A DNA stretch of 64,000 nt. Source: Candidatus Eisenbergiella merdavium (lineage in GTDB: Bacteria > Bacillota > Clostridia > Lachnospirales > Lachnospiraceae). How positions within the stretch are numbered: position 1 is the first letter of the stretch; the number at the start of each line of letters is the position of its first letter. The notes under the pieces are model-generated. The model searched no databases, was not told the DNA's origin, and was given only the letters and a program-made list of their open reading frames with translations. Both the position numbers and the translations under genes were made by a program. Below, piece after piece: positions 49,957 to 59,963 of the stretch. The stretch lies in assembly GCA_019119595.1 (NCBI GenBank), contig DWWS01000045.1, positions 109,104 to 173,103 on the forward strand, written 5' to 3'.

Positions 49957-51933
49957 ATGATCCGAAAAGTAAACCTGTCAAATATTCTTCGATGGGGAAG
50001 GCCGCTGGCCGTCACCGTTCTGCTGATCCTGCTGATCATCGGCTGCTCCTTTCTTGTCACCGGCCGTATCAACCGGCATGAGGAAGCCAACGCCTTCCAG
50101 CGTCTGTATGAGGAAGCCGGAACTCTGGCGGGTGAAATTGAAAGCAGGGCCTATGACGACCGAAGACAGCTGGAAACGATCGCCGCTCTCCTTTCCGAAT
50201 ATGAGGATCTGACCTCCCCGCAGGTTGAAAGAAGGCTTACGACCTATTCCTCCATCGGCATGATGTCCTATCTTGAGCTGCTCCTGCCGGATAACACCGT
50301 TCTTTCGCCCAAAACCGGGCGGACGGATGCTACGGGCTTCCTTTCCTTTGAGAAGGAGGCGGCCGCCGGCGCCCACATCACCGACCGGGAGACTGGCCTT
50401 TCCGAAGATGAAGGCTACATTCTGCGCCATTTTGTGCCGGTCATCAGAAACGGCGAAACCGTCGCCATGCTCTACGGCGTGATCGAGCTGGGCTCTCTGC
50501 CGAAGGAACTGGTATCCAATCCATACGGCGGAGAAGCCGCCGTTTATATCGTCGATGGAAATACCGGCGATTTTCTCGTGGATACCTGGCATGCCGAGCC
50601 TGGAAACATCTGGGAGCTTGGCGAACGTCCCATGGCGAAGGGCTACGATCACGATGCTCTGAAGCAGGGTATGATCGAAGGGAGAACCGGCTACGTGGTC
50701 TTCGTCTCCCGGACCACAGGCTCCTACCTCTATTTTTATTACGAGCCGCTTTCCATCAACAGCTGGCGGATCGCCCTCTCCGTGCCGGAGGAGCTGGTCT
50801 TTGCCGACGCGAACGTTATCCGGAATATCCTTGGCGTCTTTCTGTTCCTGGAGGCCGTCTGCTTCATCCTGTATTTTCTCTGGATGCTGCGCTATATCCG
50901 CCACGAAATGGATGAAAAGCAGCATCAGCTTGACTCCATCAATTATATTTACGACGTAGAAAAGCTGCTTTTTAACGCCCATGAACAGCACGGGAACATC
51001 GAACAGGCCCTGGAGAATATCGCCCGGATCACTTCCGCCCAGGCAGTGAGCTTCCTTATGTCCGGCCCGGAAGGAAACGATTCCTCCTACATTTTTGAAA
51101 GGAAGGAGCCTGACAGCCATCCTGCCCGCCTTACACCAAAAGACAGGGCCTCCTCCGCCCGGATCGCAGAGATCACCTCCCGCCTTCCCGCCTATTTTCG
51201 CCTGAAGGGCGGCACACACTCCGTCTGCGGTCTCTCCGACCTGCATGCTGTCTTTTCCAGTCTGCGCACGGATTCCGTAAAAAATATGATCGCTCTTCCG
51301 GTCCTGGACGCGGACGACTCCGTTTCCGGCGTTCTCGCAGCCTTCAACCTTCCCGACGCCCAGACCGGAGCCGCCCTTTTGAAAAGCGTTTCTTTCAGCT
51401 TCAGCATGTTCTGCCACAACATGCGTTCCTATCACGCCATTCGCGAAAGGGGGGAACGGGATATGCTGTCCGGCCTCTACAACCGGAACCGCTATGAGCA
51501 GGATCTGAAGGATTATCCTTCCCTGTGTCAAAGGTCCCTCGCCTGTATCTACGTGGACGCCAACGGCCTCCATGAGCTGAACAACAGCGAGGGACACGAT
51601 GCCGGAGACCGGATGCTGAAATCCGTATCCAAACAGCTTCTGGAGCAGTTCGGATCCCTGCACTCCTACCGCATCGGCGGAGATGAATTTCTCGCCTTTG
51701 CCCCGGACCTGGAAAGGGATGAGGCGGTACGTCGGACAGATACCATGCGTGATGCTCTGAAACAGCAGGGCTATCATATCTCGGCCGGCATTCAGTGGAC
51801 AGACAAAGCCGCTTCCCTGGATACCGTTTCCCTGAGACGGCTGATCAAGGAAGCGGAACAGCAGATGTATCTGGCAAAGAAGGCCTATTATGAGGAGGAA
51901 GGGAATGACCGCCGCGGAGGCGCGCGGCGGTAA
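49957..51933 (+). CDS. Sensor diguanylate cyclase (extracellular sensor, GAF-like, GGDEF)
   Basis: 658 residues. Membrane helix at about 15-36 (RPLAVTVLLILLIIGCSFLVTG), a Cache-like extracellular domain to about 285, a second helix (ILGVFLFLEAVCFILYFLWML), a GAF-like segment (about 340-470) and a C-terminal GGDEF domain with RDMLSGLYNRNRYEQDL, YVDANGLHELNNSEGHDAGD and YRIGGDEFLAF (near 568). Makes cyclic di-GMP in response to an external ligand. No RxxD site before the motif. Begins 31 bp after the frameshifted MATE gene and may share its transcript. AAAGAGGG lies upstream. Confidence 0.88.
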   Translation: MIRKVNLSNILRWGRPLAVTVLLILLIIGCSFLVTGRINRHEEANAFQRLYEEAGTLAGEIESRAYDDRRQLETIAALLSEYEDLTSPQVERRLTTYSSIGMMSYLELLLPDNTVLSPKTGRTDATGFLSFEKEAAAGAHITDRETGLSEDEGYILRHFVPVIRNGETVAMLYGVIELGSLPKELVSNPYGGEAAVYIVDGNTGDFLVDTWHAEPGNIWELGERPMAKGYDHDALKQGMIEGRTGYVVFVSRTTGSYLYFYYEPLSINSWRIALSVPEELVFADANVIRNILGVFLFLEAVCFILYFLWMLRYIRHEMDEKQHQLDSINYIYDVEKLLFNAHEQHGNIEQALENIARITSAQAVSFLMSGPEGNDSSYIFERKEPDSHPARLTPKDRASSARIAEITSRLPAYFRLKGGTHSVCGLSDLHAVFSSLRTDSVKNMIALPVLDADDSVSGVLAAFNLPDAQTGAALLKSVSFSFSMFCHNMRSYHAIRERGERDMLSGLYNRNRYEQDLKDYPSLCQRSLACIYVDANGLHELNNSEGHDAGDRMLKSVSKQLLEQFGSLHSYRIGGDEFLAFAPDLERDEAVRRTDTMRDALKQQGYHISAGIQWTDKAASLDTVSLRRLIKEAEQQMYLAKKAYYEEEGNDRRGGARR

Positions 51934-51956
51934 AATCGAAAAATAAAATTTATCTC

Positions 51957-51985
51957 TTGACTTTTCCCGCCCAATCAGATAAAAT
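51957..51985 (+). promoter_or_regulatory. Promoter of tRNA-Arg
   Basis: TTGACT (51957-51962), 17-bp spacer, TAAAAT (51980-51985), 29 bp before the tRNA. Confidence 0.85.
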
Positions 51986-52014
51986 ACACTATGTTGTCGG
52001 GAACGACAAAAAAT

Positions 52015-52088
<74 letters not shown>

Positions 52089-52103
52089 CTATATCGAAGC
52101 AGG

Positions 52104-52130
52104 AAGGAGATCCTTACGGATCTCCTTTTT
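52104..52130 (+). terminator. Terminator after tRNA-Arg
   Basis: A perfect 10-bp stem AAGGAGATCC/GGATCTCCTT with a TTAC loop, followed by TTTTTG. Confidence 0.92.
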
Positions 52131-52299
52131 GTTTTCCGGTCTGTGATAGCAGACTGACACGGCAGTTTGTCATGGCGGTCTGTCATGGCAATCTGCCATG
52201 TGCTCCATACGAAAGCGGCGCTTCGTCCGCGCCGCCTTTTCCCTCCGCTGCGCCCTTCCACACCATTCTGCATTCCGCCGCACGCTCCCGCAGCCCTTC

Positions 52300-55200
52300 T
52301 CAGCCCTCCAGAATCTCCATCAGCGCTTCCCTCGTCAGAGAAGCGGGGCCCATGTCCTCGCCGCCCAGGATCTGCTCTGCCAGCCTGCTCTTTCTCTCCT
52401 GAAGCTGTACGATCTTTTCCTCTATCGTATCCCTGGCAATCAGCCGGTACACCGTCACCACGTTTTTCTGTCCGATCCGGTGCGCCCGGTCGGTGGCCTG
52501 GTTCTGCACCGCCACATTCCACCAGGGATCAAAATGGATCACGATATCCGCCCCGGTCAGGTTCAGGCCCGTGCCTCCCGCCTTCAGGGAAACGCAGAAC
52601 ACCTGCGTCTCATCCCGGTTAAAGGCATCCACAAGCTGCACCCTTCTGGCCTTGGGCGTGGAGCCGTCCAGCGAATAGAAGCTGACGCCTTCCTCCTTCA
52701 GCGCCGCCTTCAGCCGCTCCAGCATGCTGGTAAACTGGGAAAAAAGAAGGACCTTATGGCCGCCCTCCACGGCATTTCGGATCAGCTCCAGGCAGAGCCG
52801 GGTTTTGGCGCTCTCTCCCTGATAGCCCTCAAGCAGAAGCCCCGGATCGCAGCAAAGCTGACGAAGCTTTGTCAGCTCCGCAAGGATCTGGATTTTTGCC
52901 GCCGAAAACTCCTGCTCGCTCTGCCCGGAAAGCAGCAGGATCAGCCGCTGCACATGCGCGTCATAAAGCTGCCGCTGTTCTCCCTCCATGGCCGCGTACA
53001 TGTTCTTTTCCAGCTTGTCCGGAAGATCAGAGAGCACGTCCCGCTTCAGTCTTCTCAAAACGAAGGGGCGGATCATTTTCTGAAGCCGCAGGGCCGCTTC
53101 CTCCTCCTTCTTCGTCACGATCGGCGTCTCAAATTCCTCCCGAAACCTGGAATAACCGAACAGGTAGCCCGGCATCAGATAGTCGAAGATGCTCCAAAGC
53201 TCGCTCAGCCGGTTCTCCACCGGCGTTCCGGTCAGCGCAAGCCGGAAATCAGAGCGCACCATTTTCACGGCACGGGCCGCCTGCGTGGCATGGTTCTTGA
53301 TAAACTGCGCCTCGTCGATGATCTGCGCGTCAAAGGTCAGCCCCTCGTACAGCTCGATATCCCGACGCAGAAGATCGTAGGAGGTGACAAGAACGCCGCC
53401 CGCTTCCTCCAGCCTTTCTTTCACCCGTTCCCGCTCCGCCTGCACGCCCGCCGCCAGCCAGACCGGCAGTCCGGGCGCGAACCGCTCCAGCTCACTTTTC
53501 CAGTTATAGACCAGCGACGCGGGACAGACCACCAGAAAGCGCTTCCCCTCCTTCCATTCTGAAAGCAGAAAAGCGATGGCCTGCAGCGTTTTTCCCAGCC
53601 CCATATCGTCCGCAAGGATCCCGCCGAAGCCGTTCTCCCGCAGCGTCCTGATCCAGCGAAAGCCCGTCTTCTGATACCCTCTCAGCACTCCAGAAAGCCC
53701 CTCAGGGATCTCAAAATCGCTGTCCTGAACGGTTTTCATGCTCCGCACCAGCGCGCGGAAGCTTTTATCTCTGGAAAGATTCAGATAACTGCTCTCCTCC
53801 AGACTGCTGTCCAGATACAGAGCCCGGTAGCCGGGAAGCCTGAGGCTCCCTTCCGTAAGCCCCTTTTTTCCGGCGGGCAGACAGCGCCCAAGCTCCGAAA
53901 GAGAACGGAGCCCCCCGTCGGACAGATCCACAAAGCTGCCGTCCTTCAGCCGGAAATATTTCCTTTTTCTGTCATAGCGGGACAAAATCTCCGAAAGCTG
54001 GGACAGCGGCATCTCCTCGCAGGAAAGCTCCAGCTCGAGAAGCCCGCCGGAAAGAGAGATCCCAACGCTGATATGGGGCGAAGGGATCACCCGCATGCCC
54101 TTCAGCGCGTCTGAAATATAAATATCCGCCCCGAAGGCGGCCGCCAGCTCCTGCAGCCGGAACAGCCCCTCCCGTAAAAATCCATACACCTCCTCCTCTC
54201 CGGAAAGCACCATCTGATGCCTTTCGGGATCAAAGGCTGTGAAAAAGGACGCCGTCTGCCCCGAAAGCTCCGACTCCCGCCAGGTATCCCTCTGCCCGGA
54301 AAACGCCGTATCCTCGAACAGATTATACCGTTCTTCCCCATAAACGGAAAACAGAGTACAGGTGATCAGATCCCTCTGAGGCGCGTCCAGATAAAGGGCA
54401 AAACCCGCCTGCGGCGGAAGCCACCTCTGCGGCATAAAATCCTTCATTTTCACCTGAAAATGCCCGGAAAGCACCGGAAGCATGTCACGCACAAAGGCAG
54501 GCAGCTCAGAGGCCGCGATGTACAGCCCGCTCTTGCCGTACCGGTCCATATACAGAAGAAATTCCCGGATCTCCTCCGCCTTTTCCCTGCTCACACAGAA
54601 GATTTTCCCATTATCAAAAAAATACAGCCCCCGCCTTCCGGTCAGCATGAACAGCTTCTTCAGACGCACCAGAGCGCCGCTCCCCTCGCCCGCAATCTCC
54701 AGGCAGCGCTCCGGCTCCCCGTCCTCCACCAGCCATTCCCTTCCCTCTGCGCCCTCCTCCCGGAGGGGAATGCCGCGCACGCTTTCCAGAAAGCCGTCCG
54801 CAAGCTCCGTGTTCACGATCAGCTCCTTTTTGTAGATGGAGGAAAGATAATTTCCCATGTAGCTGTTGCCCTTTAACAGGGTGAATACCAGAAAATTCAC
54901 CAGCGGTCGGTACTGCGGCGCAAACGCCTCCGGATGATGGTAAAATTCCAGCTCCTTCCCGTAGCTCACCCGCTCGCTTCCCGCCACCGCGTTCACGAAA
55001 TCTCCCAGATTTTTCACCACATACAGCCGCCTGTTTCCCACCCGGAAGCTGACCTTCAGGCTTTCTCCGGCAAAAGAAAAGGAAGGCTCCAGCCGCACCG
55101 TCCCCACGACCTGTCTCTGCATCAGATTCGCCCGGTCCCTCTGTACATACCGGTTTAACAGCCAGTCAAAGCCGAAGGTGGTACTCCTGGCATCCGTCCG

Positions 55201-55743
55201 GGCTGTTCCGGAAAGTGTCCCCCGCTGGCCGGGCTGTATCCCTGGCCCTTCCGTCGGCACTCCCCGCAGGCCGGGCTGCATCCCCGGCCCTCCCGTCGGC
55301 ACTCCCCGCAGGCCGGGCTGTATCCCCGGCCCTTCCTTCGGCATTCCCCGCTGGCCGGACTGCATTTCCGGCCCTCCCGCCAGCATCCCCTGCCGCCCCG
55401 TAAACAGGGGCCTGCCGTCCGCTTTTTTCGCCCCGTTTCTCTCCTCCAGCCAGACAAGAAGCACCGCCACACAATGCTTGCACAGCCCCGAATAGGAATA
55501 AAAGGCAGGACATTCACATTCATATTCCAGGATCTCCCGGTAATCCTCGTCCACCTTGATATTCACCTCATACAGATTTTCCCCGCTGCCGCACACGGTC
55601 GCGTCCATCTGCACCACATCGAAGCAGTCCTCCTTCTTTTTCTCCCAGCCAAGCCGCCTGACCGCTCCCTTCCGCTGCAGCTCCTCTCCCCTCTCAAAGG
55701 TGATCTTATGACATTCCCTGCGGACATCCGTTCTGCTCAACAT
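52300..55743 (-). CDS. SNF2-family helicase with SWIM zinc finger
   Basis: 1147 residues. The N-terminal SWIM motif (YECECPAFYSYSGLCKHCVAVLL, near 65-87) is followed by a proline/glycine-rich linker of four 14-residue GPGIQPGLRGVPTE-type repeats (about 118-178) and a bacterial SNF2-associated region. The helicase core has ILADDMGLGKTLQAIAFLL (Walker A), IIDEAQFIKN (DEAQ box), LALTGTPVENRL, LFSQFTSMLERL and TDRAHRIGQKNVVTVYRLI. It translocates on double-stranded DNA; the role in bacteria is little known. The start at 55743 overlaps the CPBP gene end by 7 bp. The linker repeats are exact enough at DNA level (42-bp units) to be a minisatellite. Confidence 0.92.
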   Translation of the reverse strand: MLSRTDVRRECHKITFERGEELQRKGAVRRLGWEKKKEDCFDVVQMDATVCGSGENLYEVNIKVDEDYREILEYECECPAFYSYSGLCKHCVAVLLVWLEERNGAKKADGRPLFTGRQGMLAGGPEMQSGQRGMPKEGPGIQPGLRGVPTGGPGMQPGLRGVPTEGPGIQPGQRGTLSGTARTDARSTTFGFDWLLNRYVQRDRANLMQRQVVGTVRLEPSFSFAGESLKVSFRVGNRRLYVVKNLGDFVNAVAGSERVSYGKELEFYHHPEAFAPQYRPLVNFLVFTLLKGNSYMGNYLSSIYKKELIVNTELADGFLESVRGIPLREEGAEGREWLVEDGEPERCLEIAGEGSGALVRLKKLFMLTGRRGLYFFDNGKIFCVSREKAEEIREFLLYMDRYGKSGLYIAASELPAFVRDMLPVLSGHFQVKMKDFMPQRWLPPQAGFALYLDAPQRDLITCTLFSVYGEERYNLFEDTAFSGQRDTWRESELSGQTASFFTAFDPERHQMVLSGEEEVYGFLREGLFRLQELAAAFGADIYISDALKGMRVIPSPHISVGISLSGGLLELELSCEEMPLSQLSEILSRYDRKRKYFRLKDGSFVDLSDGGLRSLSELGRCLPAGKKGLTEGSLRLPGYRALYLDSSLEESSYLNLSRDKSFRALVRSMKTVQDSDFEIPEGLSGVLRGYQKTGFRWIRTLRENGFGGILADDMGLGKTLQAIAFLLSEWKEGKRFLVVCPASLVYNWKSELERFAPGLPVWLAAGVQAERERVKERLEEAGGVLVTSYDLLRRDIELYEGLTFDAQIIDEAQFIKNHATQAARAVKMVRSDFRLALTGTPVENRLSELWSIFDYLMPGYLFGYSRFREEFETPIVTKKEEEAALRLQKMIRPFVLRRLKRDVLSDLPDKLEKNMYAAMEGEQRQLYDAHVQRLILLLSGQSEQEFSAAKIQILAELTKLRQLCCDPGLLLEGYQGESAKTRLCLELIRNAVEGGHKVLLFSQFTSMLERLKAALKEEGVSFYSLDGSTPKARRVQLVDAFNRDETQVFCVSLKAGGTGLNLTGADIVIHFDPWWNVAVQNQATDRAHRIGQKNVVTVYRLIARDTIEEKIVQLQERKSRLAEQILGGEDMGPASLTREALMEILEG
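55216..55390. repeat. 42-bp tandem repeat inside the SNF2 gene linker
   Basis: Four units of 42 bp encode 14-residue repeats; units differ at a few third positions and at Thr/Lys and Glu/Gly residues. Length variation would stay in frame. Confidence 0.8.
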
Positions 55744-56870
55744 GATCTCTTCGCTCCCTTTTCCCGTTTCTTCACCGCGCCGTCTTCCGTAGCTCTTCCG
55801 CCCTTCCCGCCATCCGGCCACAGCCCCGAAAGCCTCAGACAAAGCGCTGTCGCCCCAAGAAGCAGGACGCACAGGCCTACAGCTCCGAAAAAGGACAGCC
55901 TCTCCCCGAGCCCCGCCATGTCGATCAGCAGATAAACCGCCAGATTGCCCGCCCCGTGAAACAGCACCGCCGCCGTAAGGCTCCCCGTCCTCTCATAAAC
56001 CAGACACAAAAGCAGCCCGATCAGAAACGCATAGATTCCCTGCACCGGGTTCCCATGATAAATCCCAAACATAAGCGAAGAGGCCGCCGCCGCGGCCCGC
56101 CGCGCCCGGGCAGCCCCCGCATTTTCCGCCGGACGACCTCCCGCCGCTCCTTCTGACACCGCTTCGCCGAACGTTCTCCCTTCGAGTCCAGTCCCGCCGG
56201 CCTCTCTCCCTTTGAGCGCCGCCCCGCCAAACGCTCCCCCTTCTGGCACCGCTCCGCCAAAAGCCTCTCTGGTCCTTCGGTAAAATATCCCGCGAAACAA
56301 AAGCTCCTCGGAAAAAGGAGCCGCAATCCCGTAAAGGACGATCCCAAGGCCCGCCGGAACCGCCGCCTGCACGGCGGCCGTCTCCCGGAAGGAGCCGGAA
56401 AGCAGGGTGAGGCCGGAGAGCGAAAGAAGCAGATTCAGTCCCAGCGCCGACGTGACGGAAAGCCCAAGAAGCAGGCCTCCCGTCTTCCATGCGCTGTTCA
56501 TGCGTTTTGCCCCTCTTACCTTTCCACCCTGTCCTGTCTGTCCCCGGCCCTTTGCCTCTTTTCTTCCCAGCTCCTTCCCCCAGACCAGATACACCGCCGC
56601 GCCCGCGGCAAGCTGCATCAAAATCTGGCTCAATCCGTTCCAAAAACCGGCCGCTCCAGCCCCATCCATACCTGAAGCCGCTGCCGTACCGGCCCCCGAA
56701 GCTGCGCCCGTGTCAAAACCCGCTCCCAGGTACAGCCCCCAGGCTCCCTCTGCGGCAGCCTGCAGCGCCTGCGCCGCCAGAGCGCCCGTCAGCTTTCCCA
56801 GCTCATACACAAGCAGCGCCGCAATGAGCGTTCCGGCAGTTCTCCAACCGCTGTTTTTCATCCGTTTCAA
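55737..56870 (-). CDS. CPBP-family intramembrane metalloprotease (CAAX-protease-like)
   Basis: 377 residues, several membrane helices. Catalytic motifs: AAPFSEELLFRGIFYRRTRE (Glu-Glu and Arg, near 190), FGIYHGNPVQGIYAF (His, near 270) and VLFHGAGNLAVYLL (His, near 303). The family cleaves membrane-linked peptides or protects against bacteriocins. Between the first and second motifs lies a non-family insert of about 50 residues made of EGGAFGGAALKGREAGG-type repeats. Start is unclear: TTG at 56870 close behind GGAGG, or ATG at 56861. Overlaps the SNF2 gene by 7 bp, so the two are coupled. Confidence 0.82.
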   Translation of the reverse strand: MKRMKNSGWRTAGTLIAALLVYELGKLTGALAAQALQAAAEGAWGLYLGAGFDTGAASGAGTAAASGMDGAGAAGFWNGLSQILMQLAAGAAVYLVWGKELGRKEAKGRGQTGQGGKVRGAKRMNSAWKTGGLLLGLSVTSALGLNLLLSLSGLTLLSGSFRETAAVQAAVPAGLGIVLYGIAAPFSEELLFRGIFYRRTREAFGGAVPEGGAFGGAALKGREAGGTGLEGRTFGEAVSEGAAGGRPAENAGAARARRAAAAASSLMFGIYHGNPVQGIYAFLIGLLLCLVYERTGSLTAAVLFHGAGNLAVYLLIDMAGLGERLSFFGAVGLCVLLLGATALCLRLSGLWPDGGKGGRATEDGAVKKREKGAKRSC

Positions 56871-56929
56871 GCTTCCTCCCTGCAGATGCGCTGTAACTCC
56901 CGAACCGGGGCATTGCCCTCCGGCGCGCC

Positions 56930-57622
56930 TCAGTCCTTTTCGCCAAGCAGGATCCGCCCAAGCGTCTCCACGTCCTCAGCGATCCTCCAGGCTCCCGCTT
57001 CCTCCAGCTCTCCCGGCTGCGCATAGCCGAAGGCTACGCCCACGCACCTTAAGCCCAGCGCCCGGGCGCCCTCCACGTCATATTTCCGGTCCCCGACCAT
57101 AACGACGTCCGGACAGACCTCTCCGGTCCGGGACCAGGCGCCCTCAGCCGCCTCTTTTTTCCCAAGGCGACGCAGCGCCTCACGCACCACGTCCTCCTTT
57201 TGGCTGAGCGAGCCGTCCAGCCCGCTTCCTACCGCCTCGTCAAAATACGCCGCGATCTCAAAATGCTCCAGGATCCTCTTCACAAAAGGCTCCGGCTTGC
57301 TTGACGCAACGGCAAGACGGCAGCCCGCCGCCTTCAGCCCCGCCAGCATTTCCTTCATGCCCGGATACAGCTCGTTCTCATAAATCCCGGTCACGGCGAA
57401 CCGCTCCCGGTATTTCTCCACCGCCCGGTCGGCCAGCCGCCTCTCCATCCCGTAAAACTGCATGAAGCTTTCCACTAACGGCGGCCCGATGAACACCTCC
57501 AGCCTGTCCGCATCCGGCTCCTCGATCCCCATTTCATGAAGCGCATACTGAACGCAGCCCGTGATTCCCGGCTTGGGATCGGTCAGCGTCCCGTCCAGAT
57601 CAAATAAAATATACTGAAACAT
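56930..57622 (-). CDS. HAD-family hydrolase (phosphoglycolate phosphatase-like)
   Basis: 230 residues. HAD motif I ILFDLDGTLTDPKPGI, cap-domain MGIEEPDADRLEVFIGPPLVESFMQFY, motif II LAVASSKPEPF, and motifs III/IV with DVVMVGDRKYDVEGARALGLRCVGVAFGYA. This is the Gph/PgmB-like subfamily. Dephosphorylates a small phosphoester; the substrate is uncertain. GGAGG lies before ATG 57622; a frame start at 57634 overlaps that site. First gene of a minus-strand group with the CPBP and SNF2 genes. Confidence 0.88.
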   Translation of the reverse strand: MFQYILFDLDGTLTDPKPGITGCVQYALHEMGIEEPDADRLEVFIGPPLVESFMQFYGMERRLADRAVEKYRERFAVTGIYENELYPGMKEMLAGLKAAGCRLAVASSKPEPFVKRILEHFEIAAYFDEAVGSGLDGSLSQKEDVVREALRRLGKKEAAEGAWSRTGEVCPDVVMVGDRKYDVEGARALGLRCVGVAFGYAQPGELEEAGAWRIAEDVETLGRILLGEKD

Positions 57623-58112
57623 TTTTTCCTCCATACCGGTTGGAAAAATGCGCTGTCAGACACACCTTTCCATCTTTATTTTTCCACTATAACAGAGTCC
57701 GCCCATGAAGTCAAAGGCCGCACACATCCGCAGCCGTATAAACGCATGCTTCCAAACTCCTCTTCCGCCCTGTCCAGACTGCCTGTCTGTTACAAATGCA
57801 CAAAAACGATACGTCATTTTTGTATGATCCATTCTTGCTTTTTATTTGGAAAAGTGTTATTTTAGAGATCCGCCGACTTTCGGCGCCCTTTCTTTCGGCA
57901 TCCCGCGGCGGATGCCGCTCAGACAGTGAAGCTGCCCGGCAAGCAGCCTCTCTCTGTTCCGGACAGCCCCTGCTCAAAAAGGTTCTCTGAACATACTTTC
58001 TGGAAAATATGTTTCCCTGGAAGAGAAGCGGGCCCTATCCCGGATTTTCCTTTCACCCGATCACCTGTCCATTTATGCACCAAAGCATCCATACGGAAGG
58101 GAGGCAGCTTTT
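57623..58112. other. Long intergenic region between divergent genes
   Basis: 490 bp with no convincing gene. An 8-bp hairpin CGGCATCC/GGATGCCG lies at 57896-57917, and a possible plus-strand promoter (TTGCTT, 17 bp, TATTTT) lies near 57835-57864. Otherwise nothing recognised. Confidence 0.35.
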
Positions 58113-58901
58113 ATGATCACTGTCGAACATATCACCAAAACCTACCGGATCGCCCGGCGCGATGCGGGCTTTCTGAACGCCTGCAAAAGCCTTTTTCACC
58201 GGGAATATGACGAGATCCGCGCCCTTGACGATATTTCCTTCACCATTCAGGACGGGGAGATGGTGGGCTACATCGGCCCCAACGGAGCTGGAAAAAGCTC
58301 CACCATCAAAATCCTCTCCGGCATCCTCACGCCAGACAACGGCACCTGCCTGGTAAACGGCCGCGTTCCCTGGAAGGACCGCATCCGCCACGCCTCCCAG
58401 ATCGGCGTGGTTTTCGGCCAGCGCACCCAGCTGTGGTGGGACGTGCCTGTGGCCGATTCCTTTGATCTGTTAAAAGACATCTACCGGATCGATCCCGCCC
58501 TCTACCGAAAAAACAGAGACGAGCTGACAGAGCTTCTGGATCTGTCCCAGCTTCTGCGCACCCCCACGAGGCAGCTTTCTCTGGGCCAGCGCATGCGCTG
58601 TGAGATCGCCGCCTCCCTGCTGCATTCTCCCAGTGTGCTCTTCCTGGACGAGCCCACTATCGGTCTGGACGCCGTATCCAAGCTTGCGGTCCGCTCCTTC
58701 ATCCGCCGTCTGAATGAAACCCGCCGCACCACCGTCATCCTCACCACCCATGACATGCAGGACATCGAAGCGCTTGCAAGCCGCATCCTTCTCATCGGAA
58801 AGGGAAAAATCCTCATGGACGGCACCGTGGAGGATATCCGGCACGGCGGCGAGACCATTGACGAAACCCTGGCGGCTCTCTACCGGCAGTACGAAATCTG
58901 A
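58113..58901 (+). CDS. ABC-2 type exporter ATPase
   Basis: 262 residues. Walker A GYIGPNGAGKSSTIKILSG (about 52-70), Q-loop VVFGQRTQLWWDVPV (a motif typical of the ATPases that pair with DUF990-type permeases), signature LSLGQRMRCEIAASLLH, Walker B VLFLDEPTIGLD and H-loop VILTTHDMQDIEAL. Drives the two permeases encoded next. GGGAGG lies 10 bp before the ATG. Confidence 0.9.
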   Translation: MITVEHITKTYRIARRDAGFLNACKSLFHREYDEIRALDDISFTIQDGEMVGYIGPNGAGKSSTIKILSGILTPDNGTCLVNGRVPWKDRIRHASQIGVVFGQRTQLWWDVPVADSFDLLKDIYRIDPALYRKNRDELTELLDLSQLLRTPTRQLSLGQRMRCEIAASLLHSPSVLFLDEPTIGLDAVSKLAVRSFIRRLNETRRTTVILTTHDMQDIEALASRILLIGKGKILMDGTVEDIRHGGETIDETLAALYRQYEI

Positions 58902-58977
58902 CGCTCTCCTGATACGCTCTCCGGCCGGTCATACCGCCTGAGCACTTATTCTGTAACCATTTGCAATGGAGGTTTCC

Positions 58978-59781
58978 ATGAAAAAATATCTTTCTTTTTT
59001 CCGTCTTAGACTTAATATGGGCATGCAGTACCGCACTGCGGCGGCGGCCGGGATCGTGACCCAATTCGTATGGGGAATCATGGAGATGCTCGCCCTGTGC
59101 GCCTTCTACGAATCGGATCCGTCCGCCTTTCCCATGACGCTTGAGGCCGCCTGTTCCTATGTCTGGCTGCAGCAGGCCTTTCTTGCCCTTTTCATGGGCT
59201 GGATCATGGAAAATGAGATCTTCGGCGCAATTCTGGACGGCAACATCGCCTATGAGCTGGTCCGCCCCATCCGGATCTATCCCATGTGGTATGCCAGAAG
59301 TCTGGCAAACCGGCTCTCCAAGGCCGCTCTGCGCTGCGTTCCCATCCTGATCGTTTCCCTGCTGATACCGGCCCCCTACGGCCTGTCCGCGCCAGCCGGG
59401 CCGGAGGGATTTTTCTGCTTTCTCTTCACCATGGTGCTCGGCGTTCTCGTCACCGTGGCCTTCACCATGCTGATCTACATGCTGTCCTTTTACACCCTAT
59501 CCCCGGACGGCCTGCGCATCGTTTTTATGTCACTGATCGAATTCTGTCAGGGCGCCGTCCTGCCCCTTCCCTTCTTTCCGAACGGGATCCGGCAGTTCAT
59601 GGAGCTTCTGCCCTTCGCCTCCATGCAGAACGTTCCCTTACGCGCCTACAGCGGCGACCTGGCCGGTGCTGACCTGCAGAATGCCGTGCTGCTCCAGATT
59701 TTCTGGCTGGCCGCCCTCATCGCTCTCGGCCGCCTGCTGGAACGCTTCGCCCTGAAAAAAGTGGTGGTGCAGGGCGGCTGA
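58978..59781 (+). CDS. ABC-2 family permease (DUF990-like) 1
   Basis: A 267-residue, six-helix membrane protein. YLSFFRLRLNMGMQYRTAAAAGIVTQFVWGIMEMLALCAFYE and GRLLERFALKKVVVQGG are typical of the ABC-2 type permeases of the PF06182 group. GGAGG precedes ATG 58978 (a frame start at 58966 overlaps that site). Forms the channel with the next permease; substrate unknown. Confidence 0.82.
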   Translation: MKKYLSFFRLRLNMGMQYRTAAAAGIVTQFVWGIMEMLALCAFYESDPSAFPMTLEAACSYVWLQQAFLALFMGWIMENEIFGAILDGNIAYELVRPIRIYPMWYARSLANRLSKAALRCVPILIVSLLIPAPYGLSAPAGPEGFFCFLFTMVLGVLVTVAFTMLIYMLSFYTLSPDGLRIVFMSLIEFCQGAVLPLPFFPNGIRQFMELLPFASMQNVPLRAYSGDLAGADLQNAVLLQIFWLAALIALGRLLERFALKKVVVQGG

Positions 59782-59809
59782 ATGCAGCGGCGCGGGGCGG
59801 CTGATTCTG

Positions 59810-59935
59810 CTGTCTCCCATAGTCACACCACAGAATCCGCATGCCACGTATAACCCACATGCCGTCATGTCCGCATGCCGCACATTTTCTACACGCCGCA
59901 TATGTCCCGCATACCGTATAAATAATTCCACTGGC
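59810..59935. repeat. Degenerate CCGCATGCC-type repeats between permease genes
   Basis: CCGCATGCCACGTA, CCACATGCCGTCATG, CCGCATGCCGCAC, ACGCCGCATATG and CCGCATACCGTA follow each other with a period of about 15-20 bp in the 180-bp gap. Confidence 0.45.
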
Positions 59936-59963
59936 CGCAGAAGCGGCAGAAAGGAGTCCAAAT

